A stretch of 64,000 bases of DNA from Methylobacterium durans (GTDB taxonomy: Bacteria; Pseudomonadota; Alphaproteobacteria; Rhizobiales; Beijerinckiaceae): NCBI RefSeq assembly GCF_003173715.1, contig NZ_CP029550.1, positions 4,821,501-4,885,500 of the forward strand, read 5' to 3'. Below the pieces are notes generated by a model. It had not been told where the DNA came from. It saw only the letters and a program-made list of their open reading frames with translations, and made no database searches. The position numbers and the translations under genes were made by a program. Shown here one piece after another: positions 42,315 through 53,120 of the stretch. Within the stretch, counting starts at the first letter, position 1, and every line of letters begins with the position of its first letter.

Positions 42315-42910
42315 CCGCTGCGGCGGGATCGCAGGCCGGGCGCCCATGCCCCAGATGTGCGCGCGGAAGCGATGGCTGGTGTAGCCGCGGTCGCCCACCA
42401 CCCACTTGGGCACGCCCGGCAGCTGCTCGAGCAGCGGGATGGCCTGAGGCAGTTCATGTGCTTGCCCAGGCGCGATCCGGAACGCGATGGCGCGACCAGC
42501 GCCGTCAGCGATCACGCAAGCCTTGGTGCCATAGCCGCCACGAGAGCGGCCAAGCGCCTCACGATGGTCTCGCTCAGCTTGAGATCCCCCCTTCGCGCAG
42601 CCCCCGCCGCCTTCTGGTGAGCGCGCACGCTGGTGCCGTCGAGGAACACCATGCCGAGCTGCACCCCGCGCTCTTGGACGAGGCTGAGGAGCCGCTCCCA
42701 CACACCGGCACGCGCCCACCGGATGAAGACCTGGGCGGCACGCCACCAGGGTCCGAGTTCAGCTGGCACGGCGCGCCACTTGGCTCCGTTCTGATGGCGC
42801 CAGAGGATGGCCGAGACGGTGCGGCGCAGATCCTGAGGCGGCGTCTTGCCCTTCGGTCGGCAGGCTTCCACCAGCGGCTCCAACTCGGCCCATTGTGCGT
42901 CCGACAGCAT
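42315..42910 (-). pseudogene. IS5-family transposase, 3' end cut by IS3
   Basis: Two overlapping frames: the first (42910 down to 42512) reads MLSDAQWAELEPLVEACRP and LGMVFLDGTSVRAH (first Asp); after a run of six G (minus strand, near 42583) the second reads GRSRGGYGTKACVIADGAG and WVVGDRGYTSHRFR (second Asp), then hits the IS3 end at 42314. The Glu-containing tail is missing, so the transposase is dead. Confidence 0.82.
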
Positions 42911-43165
42911 CGCTCCTCCTCGCTCAGGAGAGGCGAAACGCTCACCGCATCAGACAGTTCAAGCGATCACAGGCCGTAAACGCATTGCACAATGCCGGAG
43001 CTGCCATGTTGCCCGAGCCACCTACTAGCTACCTCAGCCCGTCGCCTGCTCGGTGTTGCAGTGACCGCTTCGGATAAGCAGTCTGAGTCGTCTGAACGGC
43101 AGGAACGAATGCCTCTCTACCGTCCGCATAGTTGACGTGGAACGGCCGAGATCAAGCCAATCACG

Positions 43166-45451
<2,286 letters not shown>

Positions 45452-45559
45452 GCCATCCTCCATTCAAGTTTAGTGTCCGAGCCGAGAGCGAGGCCGCGTC
45501 AGGGCTTCAGGCGCAAAGGGAGGGCAGCCGCGATGGCTCGCCTCGCGGCTCCCCGTGTC

Positions 45560-45853
45560 TCAAAGATTGATGCTGCGCACGGCCGGTTGTGGAGGAGCCG
45601 AATTGCTGGTCGGGACGCTGGCGGCGTACGAGGATGCCGGCACGCTTAATACGCCGTTCCTCAAGCCAGTGATTTCCTTGCGTAAGGCCGCTTGCCTCTG
45701 ATCCGCATAACTCTGCGGTGCGTTGGCGCCGTTCCAAACGAGCAATCCGGCGGACGCGACGAGCATCCAACTAATGTTCGTGGCGAGGACATGTGCAGCC
45801 GAGTGGCCGCCCTTACCGTGAGGGGCGCCCTGGCCGGGAGGCTCTTGTGACAC
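45560..45853 (-). CDS. small membrane protein
   Basis: 97 aa from GTG 45853 with GGGAGG ahead. Polar His/Gly-rich start (QEPPGQGAPHGKGGHSAAH), one membrane segment (ISWMLVASAGLLVWN) and a longer Ser/Ala/Pro-rich tail. No family recognised. It lies about 100 bases before the YdeP-family gene on the same strand and could be co-transcribed. Confidence 0.6.
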   Translation of the reverse strand: MSQEPPGQGAPHGKGGHSAAHVLATNISWMLVASAGLLVWNGANAPQSYADQRQAALRKEITGLRNGVLSVPASSYAASVPTSNSAPPQPAVRSINL

Positions 45854-46109
45854 TGAGTACCTCCCGTCCGTTTCTGCAGACCCTGCAACGTCAACAAGGA
45901 CCAATTCCGATAGGTCCGACCCTGTGGCGCTATGGCATCGCATCTTTGGCCTTGATCGTCAGCGGGATTGGAGATCGCTTCTTGCGGACCTCCGAGGTTG
46001 GCGTGACCCATACCTGGAACCTGGGCGTCTGCGAGGTCCGCTTCGGAGTTGCCCGTCGAATCGGCTGGATGACCGAGATGGGCGTAATGCCGAACGGCTG
46101 ACTTTGGCC

Positions 46110-46237
46110 GATTGTGTTGAAAAACTCCGCGGCGCGGTCGAAGTCCTCTATAGCTAGTATTTGTCGCCCGATACGACCCCAGGTGTTGTAGGTTGATGTC
46201 CTCGAAAGAGGGGCAAACGGAGTTTTTCAACACAATC
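46110..46237. mobile_element. 128-bp MITE-like element with perfect 20-bp inverted ends
   Basis: GATTGTGTTGAAAAACTCCG at 46110-46129 and its exact reverse complement at 46218-46237, enclosing 88 bases with no gene. Ends of this GTTGAAAAACTC type are known from IS elements, so this could be a non-autonomous derivative. It abuts dispersed repeat copy C. Confidence 0.75.
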
Positions 46238-46242
46238 CGCCG

Positions 46243-46290
46243 CAAGCTGCCTGTCCTCTTTTCGCTTCTGAAACGCGGAAGCGGACGTTC
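46243..46290 (+). repeat. dispersed hairpin repeat, copy C
   Basis: CAAGCTGCCTGTCCTCTTTTC, loop, GGAAGCGGACGTTCG. Closest in form to copies A and B. The MITE-like element ends six bases before it. Confidence 0.6.
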
Positions 46291-46323
46291 GTTACGGCCT
46301 GGGCGAACGCCTCAAGTAGAGAC

Positions 46324-46599
46324 TCACTGCTTGGCTTTGCGGCTGGCCTTTTCGCGCAGGCTCGTGAAGCTTTTGCCGCCTGGCCGGCTGACCACAGCTG
46401 TGACCATCTTGCAGGCGAGCGAGACTGTCTTCACAGACCAACCCTCTGCTTGCTGGAAGGACTTCTTCCGCACGCGCTCACAGACAGGTGCCGGCGCGGC
46501 AGCGGTGACCGCTGTAGCCACCTTCGGAGCCTGAGCAGGACGTGCAGCGACCGCTCCCGGCATGGCAAGGAGCGCGAGAAGCAGAACAAGGCGGAGCAT
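46324..46599 (-). CDS. small secreted basic protein
   Basis: 91 aa with signal peptide MLRLVLLLALLAMPGAVAARPA, a middle with two cysteines (VCERVRKKSFQQAEGWSVKTVSLACKM) and a Lys/Arg-rich tail (SFTSLREKASRKAKQ). No family recognised. An imperfect EcfG-like site (TGAAC, 17 bases, CGTTG, 46656-46630 on this strand) lies upstream, with one base off in the first hexamer. Confidence 0.6.
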   Translation of the reverse strand: MLRLVLLLALLAMPGAVAARPAQAPKVATAVTAAAPAPVCERVRKKSFQQAEGWSVKTVSLACKMVTAVVSRPGGKSFTSLREKASRKAKQ

Positions 46600-47110
46600 G
46601 GCTGAGACCTCAGGATAGGCCCACTAAGACAACGCTCCAACCTTGACCATTGTTCAGGGTGGCGAGTCGCTTCCTTCACAATTTTCCGGCGTGTGCGCTC
46701 AGCCGAGCAGAGCATGTTCCACCCGGTAAGCGGGCAAAGCCTGTAGGCGATACAGCTGGCCCGACATCCCACGTTTCGGCCAAGCGGTTCGGCGACGTGC
46801 CCAGTTTGCGCCGGGCAGGCGAACTCCGTTCAAGGCAGACCGCAGTCAGCTTATGCGGCTGAGAATATAGCAGTCCTCAATGGCCCACCGCGGCTCCGGC
46901 CGGATACCTGTGTCAGCATGTGGGATACGGCGAAACCCATCGCTGTTGCGCAAGTAGACTTCGTAGTCGGTGATCCGTCTCCCGTACGCATGGCCGCCAC
47001 GTCCGGCGTGCCGGCCTCTGGATCGCCGGAGCGTTGTGACGTCGATCCCCATGCCAGACCCGGCTCAGCCGGACCGCTGCCTGAGGCGACGGATTCTGGC
47101 TGCATCAAGC
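46600..47110. other. intergenic, nothing convincing
   Basis: About 510 bases between two minus-strand genes. Short frames exist but look like shadow readings; no repeat or RNA was recognised apart from the possible EcfG-like site near 46630-46656. Confidence 0.4.
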
Positions 47111-47974
47111 CTACCCGCCGACGCTGATCTCCACGGACATGTCCAGAAAGGCGTCCGCCGGCCCGGTGAAGCTTCCGACCAGCGGCATGGCCTGTCGGAT
47201 GTCGCGTGCGACCGCGACCGGTATCAGGTTCGCGCCGCCGACGCTGCGGTTCGTCGGATCGAAGGTGATCCACCCGGCACCCGGCAGGAAGGTCTCCGCC
47301 CAGGCATGCGTGGCTCCCGCATCGGCGGAGCCGAGCAGCGTTCGCGACGGGTCGTGGAGGTAGCCGGACACGACCCGGGCTCCGAAGCCGAGGCTGCGCA
47401 CCGCCTCGACGAAGAGCGTCGCCAGGTCCCGGCACGACCCCATCCCTAGGGACAGGGTCTCGCTCGGCGACTGCGTGCCCTCGTCTTCCCGACCTTGGTA
47501 GGCGATGGTGCCACCGGCCCCGGCGTTCAGATCCTTGAGGAGCGACAGGGTGTCGGTTGGGCAGGACGCCACGAACCCCTGCGCCCAGGCCCGCAGGCTC
47601 GGCTCCCCCTCCGGATATTGCGGGATCGTCAGGGCGCCGAGGTCCGTCCACTCGTCATCGGTGTACTGGAACGGGAACGCGATGGCGCCGGCGGCGATGG
47701 CGAAGACGGGAAAAGCCTCGGCCGAGAGTTCGACCCGAGATACGCTCTCCACGACGAGGCGATCGGTCGAGACCCCGAACGTGGCCGTCGCCACGGCGTT
47801 GCCGGCAACGTCGTAGGCCCAGGTGACGGTGGCGTCAGGCGACAGAGTAACGGTATTCGACAGCAGGCGCAGGTCGCGGCTCTCCCGCGGCCGCATCACC
47901 AGCCGGTGCGGTCCGAGATTGACGGGCTGGCGATAGCGGTACGTCGTCTGGTGGCGGATACGCAGGTCGACCAA
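47111..47974 (-). CDS. transglutaminase-like cysteine protease family protein
   Basis: About 287 aa from TTG 47974 ([18 protein letters not shown]); the frame reaches 48154 but then overlaps the divergent receiver gene, so this start is preferred although no strong ribosome site is seen. N-terminal beta domain of the bacterial transglutaminase N type, then the catalytic triad: Cys in [21 protein letters not shown], His in [16 protein letters not shown] and Asp in TFDPTN. Such enzymes are probably proteases or amide transferases; the substrate is unknown. Divergent from the receiver at 48138. Confidence 0.85.
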   Translation of the reverse strand: MVDLRIRHQTTYRYRQPVNLGPHRLVMRPRESRDLRLLSNTVTLSPDATVTWAYDVAGNAVATATFGVSTDRLVVESVSRVELSAEAFPVFAIAAGAIAFPFQYTDDEWTDLGALTIPQYPEGEPSLRAWAQGFVASCPTDTLSLLKDLNAGAGGTIAYQGREDEGTQSPSETLSLGMGSCRDLATLFVEAVRSLGFGARVVSGYLHDPSRTLLGSADAGATHAWAETFLPGAGWITFDPTNRSVGGANLIPVAVARDIRQAMPLVGSFTGPADAFLDMSVEISVGG

Positions 47975-48137
47975 AGATCTGTCCCTTCGGTCCGGTCCGG
48001 CTGTGCAGGGCACGCAGGCTGTCCCGAGGCAGCCTAGCATGGATCCGGCCACGTACTGGGCCTGAAAATCGGACGATCTGCCCAGATCACGGTTCCATCG
48101 GGAGGCAACCTTCCGCTCCCGAGCGGGCTTTAGCTGT

Positions 48138-48548
48138 GTGACCCATGATTCCAAGGGCGATGCGCCCCACGCCCTCGTCGTCGACGACGACGCCCTGATC
48201 CTGATGGAGGCGACCAGTATCCTTGAGGATGCAGGGTTCCAGGTGCTGGAGGCGATTAACGTCGTTCAGGCTCTGCGAATATTGGATCAGCATCACAACG
48301 CGGTTCAACTGCTCTTCACTGACGTGCACATGCCGGGGAGCGCTGACGGCTTCGACTTGGCAAGGCAGACAAGCGAGCGCTGGCCACACATCGCGGTCGT
48401 GGTCGCCTCGGGCCGGGCCGCCCCTGAGCCCGGCGACCTGCCGGAGGGCGCGACGTTCATCGGCAAACCGTTCAGCGCCGAGATCGTCCGGCATCATGTC
48501 CGCAAAACACTGCCGGACGAGAGGCACCCGAAACGGTTAAGAACGTAG
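48138..48548 (+). CDS. single-domain response regulator receiver
   Basis: 136 aa from GTG 48138. CheY-like receiver: acidic pocket VVDDDAL, phospho-acceptor Asp62 ([10 protein letters not shown]), conserved Ser/Thr in VVASGRA and Lys in FIGKPFSAE. No output domain, so it acts as a phosphate relay or by protein contact. The FxxD-VHMPG and S-G-x-A pattern fits receivers of alphaproteobacterial stress or sensory relays. No kinase lies directly beside it. Confidence 0.88.
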   Translation: MTHDSKGDAPHALVVDDDALILMEATSILEDAGFQVLEAINVVQALRILDQHHNAVQLLFTDVHMPGSADGFDLARQTSERWPHIAVVVASGRAAPEPGDLPEGATFIGKPFSAEIVRHHVRKTLPDERHPKRLRT

Positions 48549-48825
48549 TCTTTCGAACCTGGCGTTTCGTACCTGATGCGAGAGTCTTTTGCGACCGGAA
48601 GCAGTTCTTGGAGACGCCCGCCCGCGGGTTATCTGATCGCCTGAAGTTGGCTGTCAGCCGCTGGTCCGTTCCGGAGCAGGTCGGACGGGAAAGCAGAGGC
48701 GCTGCTCCACAAGCAACCGCGTCGACTTGGATAGTCCCTGTCGATCCAGGAAGCCGCCTTCTCATATGCTGGCGCTGTCCTGTCGCCGCCGCTGCCGCCG
48801 CTTTGAGAAAAACTTCGATAACTAG

Positions 48826-50227
48826 CATTACAGTTGCAGTTTCGTTCTGAGGTGCGCCTGTCGGGCGGCAGCTTGGTGGGCGCGCCGCCAGGCTGACCAA
48901 GCGAGCACGAGCGCGGGCTCAATGCGCCGCTGCGCCAGCCGCATCGCCACGCGCCGGATCTCCTGAATGGACCACGGCACCGGCGAGCTTGGCGATGAGC
49001 GGCGTTTTTGGGGGCGTTCCGTTGGCCAACCGGCGCACCCGCGCCAACATCGCAAAAGCCAGCATCACCAAGCTGACGTGCCGGTGCCAGCCGTGCCACG
49101 AACGGCTCTCGTTGTGGGCCAGCCCGAGCTCCGTCTTGGCGGTCTCGAACGCGTCCTCGATGGCCCAGCGTCGCCCCTCCACGGCCACCAGCGTCTGCAC
49201 CGGCGTGCCGGCCGGGCACCAAGTGGTGAAGTAGGAGAAGCTCCCGTCCGACAGGCTGCGCCGCACGAGCAGGCCGCGCGTCCACACGCTCTGATCAAGA
49301 GCGGCGTCGAGCGCATCCGCCGGCAGCGTGGCCAGCGGCAGGTAGGCCCAGTCGAACAGGCGCGGTCCCTTCGTGCCAGATCCGGCCGAGAGCCGGATCC
49401 AGTCTGTCTCGGAGAGATCCTTGGCGATCTCCTCGGCGGTGCCCGCAACGTCGAGGTTTTGGTCCCAGGACCAGAACCGATGCTGACCCGTGACACCGAG
49501 CACGTAGCCCTTGTACGCACGGCGCAGCGCCAGCTCGATCTCGCCAACCCCGTAGATGCTGTCAGCCGCAACCCACGCAAACGGCACCTCTGCCTTTATC
49601 GCCCGCTCGATCATGGCCAGCGCCAGCTGCGGCTTGGTGGCAAAGGTGATGGCCTCCGGCACATGCGCCGTCCGCCTTCGAGCCGGGTCTCCGGCCCAGG
49701 CTTTGGGCAGGTACAGCTGACGATCGATGAAGGCGTGGCCCTGATCCGAGACGTAGGCGGCAAACACCCCGATCTGGCAGTTGGTGATCTTGCCAGCTGA
49801 GCCTGTGTACTGCCGGCCCACACCGCACGAGGCTCTGCCCTGCTTCAAGAAGCCGGTCTCGTCGATCACCACCACCGCGTCAGGTGAGCCGAGCGTCTCG
49901 AGGACGTAGTCACGCACCACGTCCCGCAGCGCCTCCGCGTCCCAGTGCGTGCGACCGAGGACAGCCTGCTGGCGCCAGGGGCCTGGATCACCAGCAGCTT
50001 CAGCCCGCATCCAGCCGGTCTTGCGCCGCTCACCCCCAAGCAAGCCCTCCAGGAAGGCGTTGGCGGAGGCGGCGACGCTCGGGGCGGCAAACAGCGGGCG
50101 GATGCGCTGCTTGGCCTGCCGCAGTGTCGTCGACCAGAGCTCCAGCGTGGATTCGAGCGAGGTTGAGGACATCGCGCTCTCCCATCCGAAACCACTCAGA
50201 TAGGAGCCTCACCCTGCAACTGTAATG
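48826..50227 (-). mobile_element. IS701-family insertion sequence, complete (1402 bp)
   Basis: Ends CATTACAGTTGCAG and its exact inverse CTGCAACTGTAATG, with CTAG on each side (48822-48825 and 50228-50231). A 4-bp CTAG duplication is usual for IS701. It separates the receiver gene from the rsb operon. Confidence 0.9.
48919..50172 (-). CDS. IS701 transposase
   Basis: 417 aa DDE transposase. VVIDETGFLKQG (first Asp), FAWVAADSIYG (second Asp) and RRWAIEDAFETAKTELGL (Glu) are the IS701/IS4-like core. N-terminus MSSTSLESTLELW. It looks complete; the tail GDPARGDAAGAAAH is low in complexity. Confidence 0.92.
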   Translation of the reverse strand: MSSTSLESTLELWSTTLRQAKQRIRPLFAAPSVAASANAFLEGLLGGERRKTGWMRAEAAGDPGPWRQQAVLGRTHWDAEALRDVVRDYVLETLGSPDAVVVIDETGFLKQGRASCGVGRQYTGSAGKITNCQIGVFAAYVSDQGHAFIDRQLYLPKAWAGDPARRRTAHVPEAITFATKPQLALAMIERAIKAEVPFAWVAADSIYGVGEIELALRRAYKGYVLGVTGQHRFWSWDQNLDVAGTAEEIAKDLSETDWIRLSAGSGTKGPRLFDWAYLPLATLPADALDAALDQSVWTRGLLVRRSLSDGSFSYFTTWCPAGTPVQTLVAVEGRRWAIEDAFETAKTELGLAHNESRSWHGWHRHVSLVMLAFAMLARVRRLANGTPPKTPLIAKLAGAVVHSGDPARGDAAGAAAH

Positions 50228-50458
50228 CTAGTCAGGCCTCACCTTTGTATAAGTTATCTTGGTCTGGGGCCCGCGCCCAGGGAGCGTGAGGAGTCCGCGG
50301 CGGCAATGCAGCGATCCCTGTTGCCGAAATTAACGAGACAAGAGTTAGAGCCGAAGGCGGCAAATAATTTGCCGCGGTCAGCTCCTTTGTAGCGGTGCCG
50401 CCTATCGAGAGGCTCAGTATCGGGATAGAGACTGCATCATAACGATGGGAAAAACCTG

Positions 50459-51331
50459 ATGCGAATGGACGGCGCCGAGGTCCTGAAAAGGACGCTCACG
50501 GAAGACGAGGCCGCCATCCTCGAAGCCTGGTACATATCTCTCCGCGAAGGGACCTCCCTGCAGAGCGGTCGGATCCGGGAGGCCGAGCTCCAGACCCAGG
50601 CCAAGGCCGTGTTCGGCCAGCTTCGGGACGGACTTTCGTCCGATGGGGTCGACGCGGACGCGGAAAGCTATACCCCGCTGCGCGAGAACCTCGCCGATAT
50701 CTCGCGCTCGCGGGCGATCCAGGGGTTCACGCCGACCGACACCGCCAACTTTGTCTTCTCGCTCAAAGAGCCGATTTTCGAGGCGCTACGGCGCAATTCG
50801 GCCGCAGACGCGTCGGCCCTGGCCGCAGGCGTATGGGCGGCGGGGAAGGTGCTCGACAGGCTCGGACTGCTCACGATGGAGGTGTTCCTGGCCAGCCGCG
50901 AGGAGGTCATCGGGCGCCAGGGGCAGGAGATCGCCGAACTCTCCACGCCGGTGGTTCGACTATGGGACGGCATCCTGGCGCTGCCGCTCATCGGCACCCT
51001 CGACAGTGCCCGCACCGGCGTCGTGATGGAGAACCTGCTGCAGGCCATCGTCGACGAAGAGGCCGAGATCGCCATCATCGACATCACCGGCGTACCGACC
51101 GTCGACACCCTGGTGGCGCAGCACCTGCTCAAGACCGTGGCGGCCGCCCGCCTGATGGGCGCCGACTGCATCGTCTCCGGCATCCGGCCGCAGATCGCGC
51201 AGACCATGGTCCATCTCGGCGTCGAGTTGAACGTCATCTCGAAGGCGACGCTGGCCGACGCCTTCGCGCTTGCCCTCAGGCGAACCGGCCGCAAGGTTGT
51301 GCGCCAGCAGGCGGCTGAGGAGCGCCGCTGA
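50459..51331 (+). CDS. RsbR-like stressosome protein (STAS domain)
   Basis: 290 aa. An N-terminal RsbRD-type globin-like helical region (residues ~10-160) is followed by a STAS domain (~165-280) with the phosphorylatable Thr/Ser region IIDITGVPTVDTLVAQHLLKT. RsbR proteins build the stressosome core with RsbS and receive an RsbT kinase. ATG 50459 follows GGGAAAAACC. First of five genes with tiny gaps or overlaps; rsbS begins five bases after its stop. Confidence 0.92.
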   Translation: MRMDGAEVLKRTLTEDEAAILEAWYISLREGTSLQSGRIREAELQTQAKAVFGQLRDGLSSDGVDADAESYTPLRENLADISRSRAIQGFTPTDTANFVFSLKEPIFEALRRNSAADASALAAGVWAAGKVLDRLGLLTMEVFLASREEVIGRQGQEIAELSTPVVRLWDGILALPLIGTLDSARTGVVMENLLQAIVDEEAEIAIIDITGVPTVDTLVAQHLLKTVAAARLMGADCIVSGIRPQIAQTMVHLGVELNVISKATLADAFALALRRTGRKVVRQQAAEERR

Positions 51332-51335
51332 GGCC

Positions 51336-51737
51336 ATGGACCGCATCCCGATCCTCAAGCTCGGCGGCACGCTGATCGTCACCATCCAGGTCGACATGCA
51401 CGACCGCCTCGCGCTGGCCCTGGAGGAGGACCTGACGGCGATGATCGCGCGCACCGGCGCGCGCGGCGTGCTCATCGAGATCTCGGCGCTGGAAATCGTC
51501 GATTCCTTCATCGGGCGCATGTTGGTGAGCATCGCGGCCGTTTCGCGCGTCCTCGACGCGGAAACGGTCCTGGCCGGCATGCGGCCGGCGGTCGCCATCA
51601 CGTTGGTCGAGCTCGGCTTGGAGCTCACCGGCATCAGGACGGCCCTCAACGTCGAGCGCGGCATGGCCTTGCTGAAGGCGGGCTTGGCCGGGGACGGCGC
51701 TGGGTATGGGAGCGACCGTGACGGTCTCAAAGACTGA
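51336..51737 (+). CDS. RsbS-like antagonist (STAS domain)
   Basis: 133 aa, a single STAS domain: IPILKLGGTLIVTIQVDMHDRLALAL, then VLIEISALEIVDSFIGRMLVSIA, where the Ser in VDSF is the expected RsbT target. Binds RsbT and holds it on the stressosome until phosphorylated. ATG 51336 has GCTGAGG nearby; the 3' end overlaps rsbT by 32 bases. Confidence 0.92.
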   Translation: MDRIPILKLGGTLIVTIQVDMHDRLALALEEDLTAMIARTGARGVLIEISALEIVDSFIGRMLVSIAAVSRVLDAETVLAGMRPAVAITLVELGLELTGIRTALNVERGMALLKAGLAGDGAGYGSDRDGLKD

Positions 51738-52122
51738 GACCATCTCCGTCCGGTCCGGTGACGACGTCGTCCGCGTGAGGCAGCGCGTGCGTGCGCTCGC
51801 CATCGACATCGGCCTCGGGCTAGTCGATCAGACGAAGATCGTCACCGCCGCGAGCGAGCTCGCGCGCAACACCCTCGATTACGGCGGGGGCGGCGAGGTC
51901 CGTGCGGAGAGCGTCCAGGCCGGGACGCGCAAGGGCCTGCGCCTGACCTTCGAGGACCAGGGCCCCGGCATCGCCGATATCGAGCAGGCGATGACTGACC
52001 ACTACACCTCCGGCAAGGGCCTCGGCCTCGGCCTGGGCGGGGCCAAGCGCCTCTCGAACGAGTTTCATATCGAATCGACGCCCGGCGTCGGCACGCGCGT
52101 CATGATCGCCCGGTGGAAATGA
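51706..52122 (+). CDS. RsbT-like serine/threonine kinase
   Basis: 138 aa GHKL-type kinase: ELARNTLDYGGGG (N box), FEDQGPGIADIEQAM (G1) and GKGLGLGLGGAKRLSNEF (G2). It phosphorylates RsbR and RsbS in the stressosome and is then released to activate a downstream partner. Overlaps rsbS (51706-51737) and rsbX-like gene (ATGA at 52119), so expression is coupled. Confidence 0.92.
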   Translation: MGATVTVSKTETISVRSGDDVVRVRQRVRALAIDIGLGLVDQTKIVTAASELARNTLDYGGGGEVRAESVQAGTRKGLRLTFEDQGPGIADIEQAMTDHYTSGKGLGLGLGGAKRLSNEFHIESTPGVGTRVMIARWK

Positions 52123-53120
52123 ACATGGACCGGGTCACCGTCACGGAAGCGAGCCAGGTGGCCGAGGCCCGACGACGAGCGGTGGCCGTCGCTCAGTCCA
52201 TCGGCTTCGACGAGACCGCGGCCGGCCGCATCGCGCTCGTGGTGACCGAACTCGCCACCAACGTGGTCAAGTACGGCGTGCCGGGCGAGGTCTTGGTCGC
52301 CACCTACGAAGACGGGACAGGCTCGGGCGTCGAGATCCTCGTGCTCGACAAGGGCGAAGGATTCTCAAATCTCGGCCTAGCCCTGACGGACGGACACTCC
52401 ACGGGCGGCAGCGCGGGCGAGGGCCTTGGCGCGGTGCGCCGCATCTCCGACGTCTTCGACATCGTGTCCCGCCCCGGGCTGGGCACGGCAGTGTTGGCGC
52501 GCTTGTCAATCGATAGGAAGACCGTTTCGGACGCCGTGCCGGGCTATGGGGCGGTGGCGGTCCCCCTGAAAGGTGAGACCGCCAACGGCGACGCCTACGC
52601 CGTGCGTGAGCGCGCCGACGGCTGGACCGCCGTGGTGTCGGACGGCCTCGGCCACGGGCCGGAGGCCGCCAAGGCTTCCGAGGAGGCGCTGAAGCTGTTC
52701 CGGAGACACCAGGACAAGCCGCCCGCCGCGATTCTGTCCGCCATCCATGCAGGCCTGTCGCACACGCGAGGAGGTGCGATCTCCGTCGCGCGGTATGAGC
52801 GGAACCGGGGCACTCTCGCATTTGCGGGCATCGGCAACGTGCTGGGTGCGGTCGTCTCCGGCACTGTGACCAAGCGAACGGTCAGCCTCGCCGGGACGGC
52901 GGGGCACGCGGCTCGGCGCATCCAGGAGTTCGAGTACCCTATGCGCCCGGACGACCTGTTCGTGCTGTGCTCGGACGGGATCGCCACGGCTTGGTCGCTG
53001 GACGCCCACCCCGGCCTCGCAGCCGCCCATCCGACACTCGTGGCCGGGGTGATCTATCGCGACTTCGCCAGGGCCCGGGACGATGCCACCGTGCTCGTCG
53101 TACGGGAGGGCGCGCGATGA
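52119..53120 (+). CDS. anti-sigma-type kinase fused to an RsbX/SpoIIE-like phosphatase
   Basis: 333 aa from ATG 52119 (ATGA overlap with rsbT). Residues ~5-130 are a second GHKL ATPase of the RsbW/SpoIIAB kind (LVVTELATNVVKYG, LDKGEGFSNL). Residues ~145-333 are a PP2C-like phosphatase: ERADGWTAVVSDGLGHGPEAAKAS and VLCSDGIATAW carry the metal-binding Asp. RsbX-like phosphatases reset RsbS/RsbR. The kinase and phosphatase in one chain is a known alphaproteobacterial arrangement. The ATG of the next gene overlaps its stop. Confidence 0.9.
   Translation: MNMDRVTVTEASQVAEARRRAVAVAQSIGFDETAAGRIALVVTELATNVVKYGVPGEVLVATYEDGTGSGVEILVLDKGEGFSNLGLALTDGHSTGGSAGEGLGAVRRISDVFDIVSRPGLGTAVLARLSIDRKTVSDAVPGYGAVAVPLKGETANGDAYAVRERADGWTAVVSDGLGHGPEAAKASEEALKLFRRHQDKPPAAILSAIHAGLSHTRGGAISVARYERNRGTLAFAGIGNVLGAVVSGTVTKRTVSLAGTAGHAARRIQEFEYPMRPDDLFVLCSDGIATAWSLDAHPGLAAAHPTLVAGVIYRDFARARDDATVLVVREGAR

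Larger units (their letters stand above)
45854..46323. other. intergenic stretch with MITE-like element and repeat C
   Basis: 470 bases without a gene. It contains the 128-bp inverted-repeat element 46110-46237 and copy C of the dispersed repeat (46243-46290). Confidence 0.55.

Noticed and set aside
46851..47651. 266-codon minus-strand frame
   Set aside because: Overlaps the transglutaminase gene in another frame and has Arg/Gly-rich shadow composition.
48080..48110. EcfG-like site before the transglutaminase gene (GGAAC, 16 bases, CGTCC)
   Set aside because: The second element is CGTCC rather than CGTT, so the match is incomplete.
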